A program made the translations under genes and the position numbers. This document shows, piece after piece, positions 10,984-21,944 of a DNA stretch of 64,000 bases. The stretch lies in NCBI GenBank assembly GCA_030068075.1, contig CM057824.1:130004414-130068413 (forward strand), written 5' to 3'. The notes below the pieces were generated by a model. It was not told the DNA's origin. It searched no databases and saw only the letters and a program-made list of their open reading frames with translations. Within the stretch, counting starts at the first letter, position 1. Every line of letters begins with the position of its first letter. The stretch comes from Paguma larvata (taxonomy: Eukaryota; Chordata; Mammalia; Carnivora; Viverridae).

Positions 10984-12234
10984 GAAGTGTACTTATAGTA
11001 GTCCTTGCTTTAAGCATGACTCATATGTTAACTTGTGAAATATAAGACAAATTGGAGGATAATCATTTATCTTTATAAATATCACTACATAGTTCACATG
11101 TAGGAAACTCCATGCATTCAGTACTTTTAAATATGATTCTTACTATGGAATTATAGTTTTTTCAACCTTTTTAATAATGAGGCATTTCTCTGTTTTAATG
11201 TTACATTAAATGTAGAGTGCTAAATAAAGAGAAATAGTGTTTCTAACATTTGCTACAAGTACATTAACATTTTTGCAAGCTAATCAAAATATATTCCTTG
11301 ATATTTGCTTATACTATCTCAAAGCAATCATTTAATTCACCTTTTATGTTTTATAGATGGAGAAATGGATATTAAGACATTTGTACTAGAGGTTGGTTTG
11401 AGTCTTTAGAGACTGAAAAATTTGTATAACAACCCAGTTTGTGTTTACATTATAAGGGCTAGCTCTACAAATTTCAGTTCATGTAATGTCTCTGTCCCTT
11501 AGTTTCTTCATCCATGTTCCAAGTATTTGTTCATATTACAACTCTACCCAAATTTTTCATTTCTAGCTACAAGGACTAAATCCCTTAGCTCACAATTTTT
11601 GAGCAGTACACACTTAGACCTCAATCTTGTTCTGAATCTATCAATGCCTCCAGTGTCTACTTTAGTAGATCTGCTATGTGCCAAACCCATGCTAGAATTT
11701 CTCACGTATTTCTCATTCAGTACTACAAGGATGTATCATAATTCCATTTTAAAGATAAGGAAACAAACTCAATGAGTTGACTTGTTCCAATATCATAGAG
11801 CAAGATTGTTGCATGGAATAGAGAGTGGCTAAGCAAGTAATAATACATAAGACTTTTGAGAGCTCAGTGTGTATGGAATCTGCTGGATTCAGATCATATT
11901 TTCAAAATACTCCCAATAGAGGGCATAGACTGTTACACAAGCACATTGAAATCATAGTTACTCTAATAGAGTGATCCAAAAGACACAGTAGCGGTAGATA
12001 GGTGAGAGTATTTAATTTCAGTTAAGGGTTATGGTTAGGAAACGTGTCATAGTAGTGGATTTGCTTGCACTAGTGTTAAAGGTTGAGTAAGGCTTTAATG
12101 GGCACAGAAGTAGGAATATGTGAACTCAATAGAAGAAACCACAACATCTTATAAATTATGTGGTAATTTTCTGGAGTGTTTAGCATCCTGGCTATAAGAG
12201 CAGAGGATAAAATTTAGAGGGTTAATTATGATGT
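10984..12234. other. AT-rich stretch with only a MIR-like relic
   Basis: No gene is seen here. A MIR-like relic lies at 11690-11830 and is listed separately. The 82-codon frame at 11527 overlaps this relic and shows no family features. Confidence 0.5.
11690..11830 (-). mobile_element. MIR SINE relic
   Basis: The motifs 'attccattttaaagataagg', 'aaacaaactcaatgagttga' and 'cttgttccaatatcatagag' match the MIR core read on the minus strand (cattttacagatgaggaaac, then gacttgcccaaggtcac). Divergence is high. Confidence 0.6.
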
Positions 12235-12247
12235 AAAAGCAGAAATG

Positions 12248-12448
12248 GGGGTGCCTGGGTGACTCAAGTCAGTTAAGTGTCTGACTCTTGACTTCAGCTC
12301 AAGTCATGATCTCACTCATGAGTCAGGTCCCACATTGGGGTTTGTGCTAACAGTGCAAAGCTTACTTGGGATTCTCTCTCTCTTCTGCTCTTTGCTTATG
12401 CATGTATTCTCTCTCTGTCTCTCTCAGAATAAACAAATAAACATTTAA
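12248..12448 (+). mobile_element. Feline SINE
   Basis: A full-length plus copy with head 'gggtgcctgggtgactcaag'. The target duplication is aaaagcagaaatg (12235-12247) and aaaagcaaaaatg (12449-12461), 13 bp with one mismatch. Confidence 0.94.
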
Positions 12449-12679
12449 AAAAGCAAAAATGAAAAACTTTGAAGATAATAGGGTAATTATAAAGAAAATG
12501 GAGAGAAAGGGATTACAAGTTCAACCAATGAAATCAGTGATTGAAATGGTGGCTGTCACAGAAAATGATGTTCCCTGTTTAGGTGCTCTTTGAAAACACG
12601 CCGGTGAGAATGAAGAAGAAAAATAGTTGTCAGTATGGGTCTACACTGTTATGAGTTTTAGGAGGATGTAATTCAATCC

Positions 12680-13022
12680 AAAACTGAAGTCCTAAACTTC
12701 AATGTGACTATATTTGGAGACAGAACCTTTATGGAGGTAATTAAAGTTAAATGAGGGTATGGATGGGGCTCTAATCTAATAGGACTGGTGCCATCGTAAG
12801 AACAGGAATAGACACCAGGAGTGCATGCACACAGAGAAAGGCCATGTGAGTACACAGAAGGAAGGCAGCCATTTGCAAGTCAAGGAGAGAGGTCTTTCCA
12901 GAATCCAGCCCTGCTGACACCTCCATCTTAGACTTCTAGCCTCCATCTCAGAGAGAAAATACATTTCTGTTGCTTAAGCCTATCTGTGGTATTCCATATT
13001 GGCAGCCCTTGCTGACTAATAC
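12680..13022 (+). mobile_element. MST/MLT1-type MaLR LTR
   Basis: The run 'caatgtgactatatttggag', 'gaggtaattaaagttaaatg', 'ctaataggactggtgccat', 'ggccatgtgagtacacaga', 'ttgcaagtcaaggagagagg' and 'tttctgttgcttaagcctat' follows the consensus order of a MaLR LTR on the plus strand. It ends 'actaatacaca' near 13022. The start is truncated or diverged, and it appears to be a solo LTR. Confidence 0.85.
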
Positions 13023-13141
13023 ACATACATATTATGTTCATTATTTATTTCTTTATGCATCCTGTAATTCCTTGATGTAATTTTTAAAAGGCACCAATCC
13101 TCCTCAAGCTATCATATGTCTTTTACAACTCTATGCATTTT

Positions 13142-13355
13142 GGGGTGCCTGGACGGCTCAGGCAGTTAAGTGTCTGACTTCAGCTCAGGTTATGATCTCG
13201 CGGTCCATGAGTTCAATCCCTGCATTGGGCTCTGTACTGACAGCTCAGAGCCTGGAGCCTGCTTCAGATTCTGTATCTCCCTCTCTCTCTGCCCCTCTCC
13301 TGCTTGCATTCTGTCTCTCTCTCTTTCTCAAAAATAAACAAACATTAAATTATAA
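13142..13355 (+). mobile_element. Feline SINE
   Basis: A full-length plus copy ending 'aaataaacaaacattaaatt'. The target duplication is acaactctatgcatttt (13125-13141) and acaactctatacatttt (13356-13372), 17 bp with one mismatch. Confidence 0.95.
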
Positions 13356-13372
13356 ACAACTCTATACATTTT

Positions 13373-13778
13373 ATCAGCATCCTTGGTAGTAATAAATAGG
13401 GTAAGAGGAAAAACTAGAGAGAATGGCAAGGGCAAATTCTAGCTGTATATTTCCCTGTTTTAATGAAGACAAAGTAAATCTCTTAGAACCCCACCTCCAT
13501 GTAGGCAACCCAAGCTGAAAGAGAGTCTGAAGTTCCCCATAAGTTTCATGCCTTTGACACATTTACTGCTGTGTCCTGATGCCTAGAAGAGTGTCTAGGG
13601 AGTAGGCATGTGATACATAAATATATATGGATAGATGAATACATGAATTACCTTGCCTCCTGGACCAAAAAAGGGGGGTGGGGGGGAAACACTTCCTGAT
13701 CTGCAAGAACAAGGAAGAATGAAATTTGTGTATATTATTAGCAGTCTGCCACATATATTTCCTTACCTTCCTTTCATT
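13373..13778. other. Unassigned stretch with a G-rich run
   Basis: No gene or named repeat was recognised. A G-run (ggggggtggggggg) lies at about 13673-13686. It is too short alone for a standard intramolecular G-quadruplex. Confidence 0.45.
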
Positions 13779-13795
13779 TTAAATAGTGTTATATA

Positions 13796-14007
13796 GGGGT
13801 GCCTGGGTGGCTCAGTCAGTTAAGCGGCCGACTTCGGCTCAGGTCACGATCTCACGGTCTGTGGGTTCGAGCCCCACATAGGGCTCTGTGCTGACAGCTC
13901 AGAGCCTGGAGCCTGCTTCGGATTCTGTGTCTCCCTCTCTCTCTGCCCTTCCCCTGCTCATGCACTGTCTCTCTCTGTCTGTCAAAAATAAATAAACGTT
14001 AAAAAAA
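13796..14007 (+). mobile_element. Young full-length feline SINE
   Basis: This copy is close to the apparent family consensus and keeps several CpG sites. Its Pol III B-box, ggttcgagccc, is intact at 13864-13874. The target duplication ttaaatagtgttatata is perfect over 17 bp (13779-13795 and 14008-14024). CpG retention and the perfect duplication suggest recent insertion, so it is a candidate for presence/absence variation among felids. Confidence 0.97.
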
Positions 14008-14084
14008 TTAAATAGTGTTATATATAATATTTCTGATCTTCATGTATGCCTAGATATCTGTGGTAGAAGGTAACGGGAAGACAG

Positions 14085-14215
14085 CCTGCTTCTAGTCCCT
14101 CACTCATTTTATGGAAGATAAAATCAAGGTCTACAGAAATGATTTGTTCACAGAAACACAGCTAGCTAATGACAGTCCTGGGAGAGGACTCTCACTAGAG
14201 TGTGCAGACCCCATA
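14085..14215 (-). mobile_element. MIR SINE relic
   Basis: The motifs 'cattttatggaagataaaat', 'aatgatttgttcacagaaac', 'acagctagctaatgacagtc' and 'ggactctcactagagtgtgc' follow the MIR minus-strand order (bulk removal of CpG, core, 'cacacagctagtaagtggc'). Confidence 0.6.
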
Positions 14216-15548
14216 TCGTCCTGTGAAGAATAGGAGAAATGTGTATATCACTCTAATCCAAATAGCAGCAACCTCTCATTTCTTCTCGTCTACTTAACTG
14301 GAAAATTGAATTTCCTTATCTTGAGCTTGCCAAGTGTCCTTGATCCCCTCCCTGGATTCCCAGCGCATTGCCGTGTTGTAGTCAGGTATGAATCCTGCTT
14401 CACATTTGCTACCATCTTGGGCAATGCGATAGAGATCGTTTTGTTGTCTTGTTTTGTTTGGGGGATTGTTTTTGGTGTTTTGTTTTGTTTTATTTTTGTC
14501 TGGGTTTTTGTTTTGTTTTGTTATTTGTTCGTTTGTTTTCTTTGTTTTGTTTTTGCTTATATAGCCTTTGCTATTTCAGTTTTGAACTGTCAGCAACATT
14601 CAGGAAACCTGAGAGATATTGTTGGGCATTCTATTTTTTTACTCGGTCTTCTGAGCCCTAGTATTTTTTAAATATTTGGATAGAAATGTGATTTCTATAC
14701 ATTATCCTATAGGAAATTCACTAACTAGATTTATGATACTGTTCATTTCCTCTGTTATTACTTATATCAAGTCTAGTGGAAAGATCTGTGGGGTGACTGC
14801 CAGAAGGCAGTTTCTGATTGCAATTTGGATTGTAGCAAAAGCTCCAGTTACATTTAGAAGAAAAGATACTATGTTTGGAGAAATATTGATAAACTGAATA
14901 GAAAGTCCTATATTTGAGTGATTAAAATAAAATAAAGTGAACTTACACAGTCATTTTATTTCCCAACTGTCAGTTTACCAGGAGTATTTAAATGGATTTT
15001 TAGACCCTTCCTCCAAAAGATGAGAAATTATCTTCATATGATACTTTTGAGGTATAGAGTAGCTTCTTCAGTGAAGGCAGAAAATACTGAAGTAAACTTT
15101 CCAGCCTGCTTTTCTGGTTAGATTTGCCATTTGTTCATACAAATTTGGGTGAACAAGATTCATCTGATGTATTCCCACCCCACCCTCCCCTCTACTATGC
15201 ATAATATCATCAATGAGTCCAGTATCTAATACTAAGTAAGATATGGTATTAAAGGGCCATTCAGTATTATTCCAACAAGATTAGTAATCTGAGAATTTGA
15301 TATGCTGCAGGGCCAACAAAGTTAGGGCTTATCTAACCTTATTCTTATCACTTCACATAGCTACCAAACGTCAGTCTAATGTGGCTTTTCTCCTGCAAAT
15401 ATTCACTAAGGTAAGTGAATAGTTTTCAGAGCATTTCTCATAGAACTACATTTATATGTAACCTTTATAGAGAAGAAACCTCCACATATGCAACACTCTG
15501 TTATGAATAGCAAAGGAAAGGAAAGAAACAGAGAAGCAAGGCAAAGAT
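14216..15548. other. Unassigned stretch with a T/G-rich tract
   Basis: Positions 14440-14555 are a degenerate (TTTTG)n tract that produces long Cys/Phe-rich open frames (14306-14671). Those are compositional artefacts. I recognise nothing else here. Confidence 0.5.
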
Positions 15549-15659
15549 TATATATATATATATGTGTATATATATGTATATATGCATGTATTTACATGCA
15601 TATATGTATATATATAGTATTTGCATATATACATGCATATGTATATGTGCATATATAAT
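15549..15659. repeat. Compound (TA)n/(TATG)n tract with a hairpin
   Basis: A degenerate TATA/TGTATA array contains an inverted repeat. The arms 15578-15590 and 15593-15605 pair over 13 bp around a 2-base spacer, with atgcatgta at the core. It is a cruciform-prone simple repeat. Confidence 0.85.
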
Positions 15660-16250
15660 TTTCTCTGTATCTCCTAGAAAGTAATGTCACCCACTGGTTC
15701 AGAGATTACAGCTCCAGACAGTGGTATAGGATGAATTCAACTTCAGTAAGGTAGGAATGGATAAGTACTATTATCCAGGAAATAGAAACTAGACTCTTGA
15801 TTTAATAAGGAAATTTAGCCTTTACAAAGGTGGAAAATTAACATAAAGAAGGAAATATGCACCTTTCCTTTGAGAAATATGAAGTTATGTTCTCTGTTAT
15901 GTTTTTTTAAAGAGATATTCAAGGAAAATTATCATTTGAGGGCTTAATGAATTTAATATCCTTCATTAGAGACCATAACTGTAACAGAACACATGTTCTG
16001 TGTCTATTCCTAATTCCGAAAGTGTGGTATGCCAGTAGGTGATCATGTCTCAGATTAATAACCTTATTACTTCATAGTACAACCTGTCATCTCCCCATGA
16101 CCAGCCTTCTCAGTTAGTGTACCCCAAATTGGCTCAGTTTTTCTGTCTTAAATTAAATCTTGACTATTGCTTCAAAACTTCACAGAAGTTAAATTTCGGA
16201 GAATTCTTGAGTTGATGATGATTCTATATCTAATACAATGTAAGTGTTTT
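15660..16250. other. AT-rich stretch with nothing recognised
   Basis: No gene, SINE or LTR was recognised. Frames are short. Confidence 0.5.
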
Positions 16251-16265
16251 AAATTCATGTCTTAA

Positions 16266-16465
16266 GGGGCACCCGGGTGGCTCACGTTGGCTCAGGTCAT
16301 GATCTCACAGCTCATGAGTTCAATCCCCATGTAGGTTTTGTGATGGCAGCTCAGAGCTGGATCCTGCTTTGAATTCTGTGTCTCCCTCTCTCTCTGCCCC
16401 TTCCCTGCTTGCAATCTGTCTCTCTCTGTCTCTCAAAAATAAACGTTTAAAAAAAAAAGAATAAT
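16266..16465 (+). mobile_element. Feline SINE with an internal A-box-region deletion
   Basis: The head 'ggggcacccgggtggctca' runs straight into 'cgttggctcaggtcatgatc', so about 20 bases present in other copies (around 'gtcagttaagcgtccgact') are missing. The perfect 15-bp target duplication aaattcatgtcttaa (16251-16265 and 16466-16480) shows that the rest is complete. Confidence 0.95.
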
Positions 16466-16513
16466 AAATTCATGTCTTAAATGCTTCGAGCTACAGCAAG
16501 CCCTGAAACCCCG

Positions 16514-16577
16514 AGCGTGTGCATGGGCACACATGCTAGTGTGTGTGTGTGTGTGTGTGTGTGCGCACGCACACGCA
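16514..16577. repeat. Alternating purine-pyrimidine tract, Z-DNA candidate
   Basis: A strictly alternating run spans 16539-16577: (GT)n followed by GCGCACGCACACGC. Just upstream, gtgtgc and gcacac form a small inverted repeat around 'atgg' at about 16518-16533. GC/CG steps in an alternating run strongly favour Z-DNA. Confidence 0.85.
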
Positions 16578-17404
16578 GTGTTGATGGGCTTTCAAGTGAG
16601 TGTGGATGTTAAGTCAAACAATGCTGAAACTAAAGGCAGAAAGATCAATTGAAAGAAAGTGCCACAATGAAACAGATAGCAGAAACCTCACTGACAGCAT
16701 TAAAAAAATATGTGATCTGGAATCTATGTGAATATGCATCACCAAGAAAAACCGAGCTTTTTTTTCTGATATCAATAAATCACTGTCATTATATTTATTA
16801 AAATCCGTGCATTATTTTATGTGGACATTTGCTCATAAATACCCCCCCAAAAACTAGAATATAACAGGATGTGATTTACCTGTCTTTCAAAAAAGCAGTA
16901 AGATTCCTGCATGTTTACTAGAAAATAGTCCTAAATCTCAAAATTTTGTGAGTATATATATATATGTATACATATATATATATATTTAGGGAGAAGCATT
17001 ATTGTTTAAGGTATGTAACTTTTATTTTTGAATGATGGCTCTCAAAAGAAATATTTTGTTTTAAAATTGTATCAGAGAAATTGCGACACACTGTTTCTTA
17101 AAAGCACAGGAAAATAAGTTCTATTAAAATCCCTTTTGTATTTCCACGTGAAAGTAAAACATAATAGCTGCAAACTTCACATTTTAGAAGTTAGTGACAT
17201 ATAGACTTGCAGAGCCAAAGAGACCAACTAAACAGATTTCATTCTCATTTCCACTGCTCCTGTCAGTTCTTTTTCCAAGCAATGAAAGAAAAAATTTTAA
17301 ACTGTTAACATTTTATAGGTCCCACAAAAGACCATCTTCTGTAACTTTGTGTCACGTGCTTATGATCTCAGAGAGAGGAGAAGCAATCGGTACTAGAAGG
17401 GCTT
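16578..17404. other. Unassigned AT-rich stretch
   Basis: It contains a short (TA)n run at 16953-16986. A 133-codon plus frame begins at 17194 and runs into the adjacent MaLR LTR. It has no recognisable domain and is treated as chance. Confidence 0.5.
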
Positions 17405-17785
17405 GTGTGGCTGATTACTTTGCTAAGGCTGCCCTAACAAAGTTCCAAAACTGGGAGACTGAAACAGCAGGCACTATTTCCTCACAGTGCTGGAGGCCAA
17501 AAGCCCACAATCAAGGTATTGGCAGAATTATTTTTTTCCTGAGTCCTCTGTCCGTTGCTTGCAGGTGGCCCTCTCCTCTCTGTGCCCTCACATAGTCTCT
17601 CTGTATACATCTGTATCCTGTTGACATAAGTTGTATTGGAATAGGATCCACCCTAATGATCTCATTTAACTTTAATGACCTTTGTAGTAACCGTATCTCC
17701 AAGTAAAGCCACATGCTGGTGTAACGGGAAGTTTGGGCTTCAACATATGAATTTGTAGGAGACGATTCAGCCTTTATGGGCAAGA
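17405..17785 (-). mobile_element. MST/MLT1-type MaLR LTR
   Basis: Read on the minus strand this is a MaLR LTR. On the plus strand one sees 'actttgctaaggctgcccta', 'acaaagttccaaaactggga', 'ctcacagtgctggaggccaa', 'tgcccctcac'-like text near 17580, 'atgatctcatttaactttaa' and 'gtatctccaagtaaagccac'. It is diverged and solo. Open frames on both strands (17194-17595 and 17511-17783) overlap it and are not genes. Confidence 0.85.
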
Positions 17786-18530
17786 GATGTTAGGTGCAAT
17801 TTGGCCAAGAAACCTCACAGAACAGAAGGGCTTAAATGAATTTATCAGTGTTCTGTGGTTTTATACAATCCCTCAAACATCTTTCCTCTTACTAAAGTGC
17901 ACAAAAACACAAAATGCTTGGTGGGACTAGACTTTTTATTGGAGATTCAAGTCATTTTATATTTAGGTTGTATGCTGCTTAAAATGACCCAGCTCCTGAG
18001 TTTGCAGCAATAATTGGCCTAGGAGTTAAAACATGATGTTGGTAAAGAAATTGTGAGTTTCATGGTTTACTGACATCAGGTTAGGGAGTCTGACATTGTA
18101 CTTTTGTTATAGTTGTTATTTATGCTTTCTCTCTTTGTTTACATTTTCATCCTAATAATTTCATCCCTAAAAAAAAATTGGCTGTTAGTTCTGTATACGT
18201 TCTCTCTCAATATTAAAATAATGAATTTAGTAGTAATTTTATCTTTAAAACTATATTGTTATTTAATGAATTAAAAATACTTTTACAATATTTTAATCAT
18301 GCATTTAAGTGTCATATTGTAGGGCTTATTGTATCGCAAATAATAGGAAGATATAGAAGAGTTATATTTCCAACCTACCTTCATAAGGAAGACTAAAACA
18401 AACATTGTTTACCACCAACATTTTAATTATTGAATACTGGCTAGTATGACCACACTTAATACATAGTTTGATAGCATAGCTGGGTTAATAAAGTTGTAGA
18501 AAATGAAACAAATTCCTGAAGATCTTCACT
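17786..18530. other. AT-rich stretch with nothing recognised
   Basis: No gene or named repeat was recognised. Confidence 0.5.
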
Positions 18531-18540
18531 TTTGTTTTCT

Positions 18541-18611
18541 TTTGTTTTTTTTTTTTATTTAAAAGTTTTTATTTGTTTATTTCGAGACAGAGACAGCACC
18601 GTTGGGGGAGG

Positions 18612-18647
<36 letters not shown>

Positions 18648-18774
18648 CCCAACCAGACTTCACACTGTCAGTGCAGAGCCAGATGTAGGACTCAAACTCA
18701 CAAAACCACGAGATCATGACCTGACTAGAAACCAAGAGTCAGATGCTTAAGTGACTGAGCGCCCCAGGCGCCCC
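18541..18774 (-). mobile_element. Feline SINE
   Basis: A minus-strand copy with a T-run, a (GA)n run at about 18616-18645, then 'accacgagatcatgacctga' and the end 'ccccaggcgcccc'. The flanks share an imperfect 'agatcttcactttt' / 'agaacttcacgttt' duplication. Confidence 0.92.
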
Positions 18775-19893
18775 AGAACTTCACGTTTTAACAGAGATAT
18801 TAGTGTTCATTCAGGAGTAGTCATGGAGACATTCAAGTTCACTATATTGATAGGCAGAGAGTAAGAAGAATTGATGGCCTCAGTAGCTAACACTACGGTC
18901 ATTAGAACGTCCTTCTGATAACTTGCATTCACCGAATTATGGCCCTTTATTCATTTAACCCTTATTTCATATACCATTACGTTACAATTTTAATGGCTTG
19001 AGAAAGGCATATATTTTAGTACACTATAATAATTTAAAATGAGGATGGTAATATTTATTAAGATTGCTACAAAATCTCAGTGATTTTTTAACTAATTATA
19101 CCATAGGCAAATTTGACTTCTCTGTAAACGACCGCTCTCTGCCCCATGGGGTGATGATGAAATGTTTGAAGGGATGAAAATGTTAAGAGAATATTTTCTA
19201 CTCATTAAACGGCATGTTGTAAAACTGTTTTCCATGATCCTCTCACATCAACTGCTGAAGGAGAGAAGAATATAAAATTTTACCAGATGAGTTATAGATT
19301 GTGCACTTGTTCGTTTCCAGTGGACATCAGGATAGAAGGTATTTTACCTTGTGTAGCCTAAAAATGCTAACTTTACCTCATCCTTGGCAAGGAAATGCAG
19401 AAGAGAAGCGAATGCAGTCAGGAGTAAATTTATCCTAAGAATTGCTATTAAATCTGAAATGGCTGAATTTTAATAAGGAAGCGATGAGACTATTTCGTGG
19501 ATTTTATATAAAAGAGAAATTCATGTTGTATGTAAAGAACAATACTGAATTCTCATTTATTTACTATTTTTAAAAACACAATTAAAAAACCCTCAAATTA
19601 ACTAGAATGACACTAGATTGATGGCATTATTCACAGCAGTCCAGCTCTGTGTTTAATCCATAGATCGCAATTTTAGTATTATGGTTAGAAACTTGGCTGA
19701 GGTGTATATGATTTCATCGTTACCCTAATTTATACTATTAGATATATACTATGTCAGAACATACCTATTTTTTAAAAGAGAATATACCCAAAGTAATTAG
19801 ATGTTTTAGAAATTGTTCATTGGTATCCCCTCCCCCCAGGAATTGAAGAACAGTTCTGTACAGAGACATTGAAGATAGAATAGGTTGAACCTA
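18775..19893. other. Unassigned stretch with few recognisable repeats
   Basis: About 1.1 kb without a repeat I can name. I see no coding frame of note. If a conserved non-coding element exists in the window, repeat-poor intervals like this one are where to look. I cannot judge conservation from a single sequence. Confidence 0.4.
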
Positions 19894-20082
19894 GGGTGCC
19901 TGGGTGAGTTGGTTGAGCATCCGACTTCAGTTCAGGTTGTAATCTCAAGGCTCATAAGTTTGATCCCCACGTGGGTCTCTGTGATGTCAGCACAGAGTCC
20001 ACTTTGGATCCTCTGTCCCCTCTCTCTCTGCACCTCCTCTACTCCCGCTCACTCACTCTCTCAAAAATAAACATGTAAAAAA
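19894..20082 (+). mobile_element. Feline SINE, shortened head
   Basis: The head reads 'gggtgcctgggtgagttggt', lacking about 8-10 bases of 'gctcagtcag'. It continues to 'ctctcaaaaataaacatgta'. Several other small deletions are present. No clear target duplication is visible, which fits an older copy. Confidence 0.9.
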
Positions 20083-20203
20083 GTATGTAGGATTAGATCA
20101 TAGGATAACAATGAAACAAGGACAAGAGATGTAGAGGGATGTTGTAAAGTTTAAAATATACATGAAATAGTATAATAATAATATTTAAAAGTAGAGTGTG
20201 AGA

Positions 20204-20312
20204 GGCACCTGGGTGACTCAGTAGGTTGAGTGTCCGACTTCGAATCACGTCATGATCCTGGAGCCTGCTTAGGATTCTGTCTCCCTCTCATTCTGCCCCT
20301 ACCCCACTCATA

Positions 20313-20350
<38 letters not shown>

Positions 20351-20379
20351 AATAAATAAAAAACATTAAAAAGAAAAAG
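20204..20379 (+). mobile_element. Feline SINE with a large internal deletion
   Basis: 'cacgtcatgatc' joins directly to 'ctggagcctgcttaggatt', so about 65 bases including the B box and 'gctgacagctcagagc' are missing. The target duplication aaagtagagtgtgaga / aaagtagtacgtgaga (20188-20203 and 20380-20395, 3 mismatches) brackets it. Confidence 0.93.
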
Positions 20380-20630
20380 AAAGTAGTACGTGAGAACTTA
20401 AAGATGCATATTGTTAACATTAGAACAGTTCCTTACATAGACACTCAAGTGATATTGCCAACTTACCCAAAACAGAGTTAAATAAGTTGGAATCACAAAC
20501 GGTGCTAAAAATTAATATAAATATCAGCAGGACTAGTTGAAAGATGCCAGAACAAAGAGATGGGTGACTAATAATCAAACAAAGTTGTAGGTTATCCCTG
20601 AACAAGTCATATCAGAGATAAACAGTCTAA

Positions 20631-20935
20631 ATCTGCACTGCCCTGTTTACATATGTAGCTACTGCGTGTTTCAACATTGCCTAGTCCAAGTTGAGATGTG
20701 CATAAATGTAAAATCTACATTGAATTTTGAAGAGTTGCTGTTGAAAATAGAATGAGATTTACCTCGTTAATAATAAATTTATTATTGGTAACATGTTGAA
20801 ATAATAGTGTTTGGCTGTATTGGGTTAAATCAAATATGTCATTACGTTAATTTCACCTATTTTTACTTCTTAAAAATGTGACTCTAGAAAACTTTAAAAT
20901 TACATATGGAGATTACATTAAATTCCTTTTAAGCA
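20631..20935 (+). mobile_element. Non-autonomous hAT-like (MER) DNA transposon
   Basis: The order 'tgtagctactgcg', 'gcctagtccaagttgagatg', 'gtgcataaatgtaaaatcta', 'gattacatgttga'-like text near 20790, 'gtattgggttaaatcaaata', 'ttaatttcacctatttttac' and 'aaaactttaaaattacatat' matches a common mammalian MER DNA transposon. I am confident of the repeat but not of its exact family name. The terminal inverted repeats are eroded. Confidence 0.65.
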
Positions 20936-20971
20936 AAGCTAGTCTAAACACAAATCAAAAGCCATCCTATG

Positions 20972-21180
20972 GAGGCACTTGGGTGGCTCCATCAGTTAAG
21001 TATCTGACTCTTGATTTCTGCTCAGATCATGATCTCACCGTTCATGGGTTCAACCCCCCACTTCAGGCTTGGCGTTGTGCAAGGAGCCTGTTTGGGATTC
21101 TTTCTTTTCCTCTCTCTCCGCCCCTCCCCTGCTTGCACTCTCTCTCTCTCTCTCAAAATACATAAATAAGCATTTTTTGA
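20972..21180 (+). mobile_element. Feline SINE, older subtype
   Basis: It carries 'gactcttgatttctgctcag' and 'aaggagcctgtttgggattc', the subtype with 'actcttg' and a single 'gagcctg...gggattct'. It ends 'aaatacataaataagcattt'. No clean target duplication is visible. Confidence 0.92.
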
Positions 21181-21189
21181 AAGGCAATA

Positions 21190-21445
21190 TATGTTAGACC
21201 TGTACACTAAAGACTATAAACATGTTGAAAGAAATATAAGGAGATGTAATTAACAGAGAGATGTCATGCTAACAGATCAGAGGACTCAATATAGCTAAAA
21301 TTTCAGATCTCCCCAATTGGATACAAGGCACTTCCTATGAATATCCCAGCAGATCACTTTGTAGAATTTGACAAAATCATTCTGTAGTATGTATAAAAAT
21401 GCAAAGGACGGAAGCAATTTTGAAAAATACTTTTGAAAAAAAAAA
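21190..21445 (+). mobile_element. L1 ORF2 fragment
   Basis: Landmarks in order: 'cctgtacactaaagactat', 'gaggactcaatatagctaaa', 'tctccccaattggatacaag', 'atcccagcagatcactttgt', 'gacaaaatcattctg' and 'aaaatgcaaaggacgg'. This is the well-known late ORF2 stretch of L1. It is interrupted by frameshifts and is a 5'- and 3'-truncated relic. Confidence 0.85.
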
Positions 21446-21944
21446 AACATTTGGATGACTAACCTTTAGTGATTTCAGGTTCTAATAGAACTTTATACAT
21501 TACATTTTTGCTTTGCATAACTATTTGTAAAACCCTGAAGAAAAAAAAATGAAGGGTAGAAAACAGAATTCACATTGGTTAAAGAATTAAGTAAACCAAG
21601 TTAAAACAACAACACTTTTCTGATTCTAAATTATTTTAGTTTACAGAAATTCATTGAGAAAGAATTAGTGTTTTAAAACTCAGCTGATTGTTTCATAATA
21701 TATGCATTACTATTAATTTATAAAAAGTGATCATTAAAAGTCACTTAAAATGTTACTTTTTTCCAATAAATTTCCTACTACAAAAATGTATATCATTGAC
21801 ATAGGTAACTTTTATATTACACGGGTGTCTCTATTAGGAAGACGTATTCTGCCTGAACATCCTTTTGTTACAAATTTCATTATTTGATAATAGAGAAAGA
21901 TTTGTATTTCTACAGAAGATATTTGCAGGTGACATTATTTTTTA
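21446..21944. other. AT-rich stretch with nothing recognised
   Basis: It contains two A-runs (about 21437-21448 and 21541-21549) and no coding signal. Confidence 0.5.

Noticed and set aside
13673..13686. G-quadruplex
   Set aside because: Only two G-runs are close together, and a standard intramolecular quadruplex needs four.
13864..13874. tRNA gene, because of the intact B box and A-box-like head
   Set aside because: It is the tRNA-derived head of a SINE. It lacks a foldable acceptor stem and anticodon arm and continues into the SINE body.
14306..14671. 121-codon plus frame with a hydrophobic Cys/Phe-rich core
   Set aside because: The core is a (TTTTG)n tract and a second frame is open over the same bases. 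There is no start context and no family.
17194..17595. 133-codon plus frame
   Set aside because: Its second half is MaLR LTR sequence read antisense, and no domain is visible in the first half.
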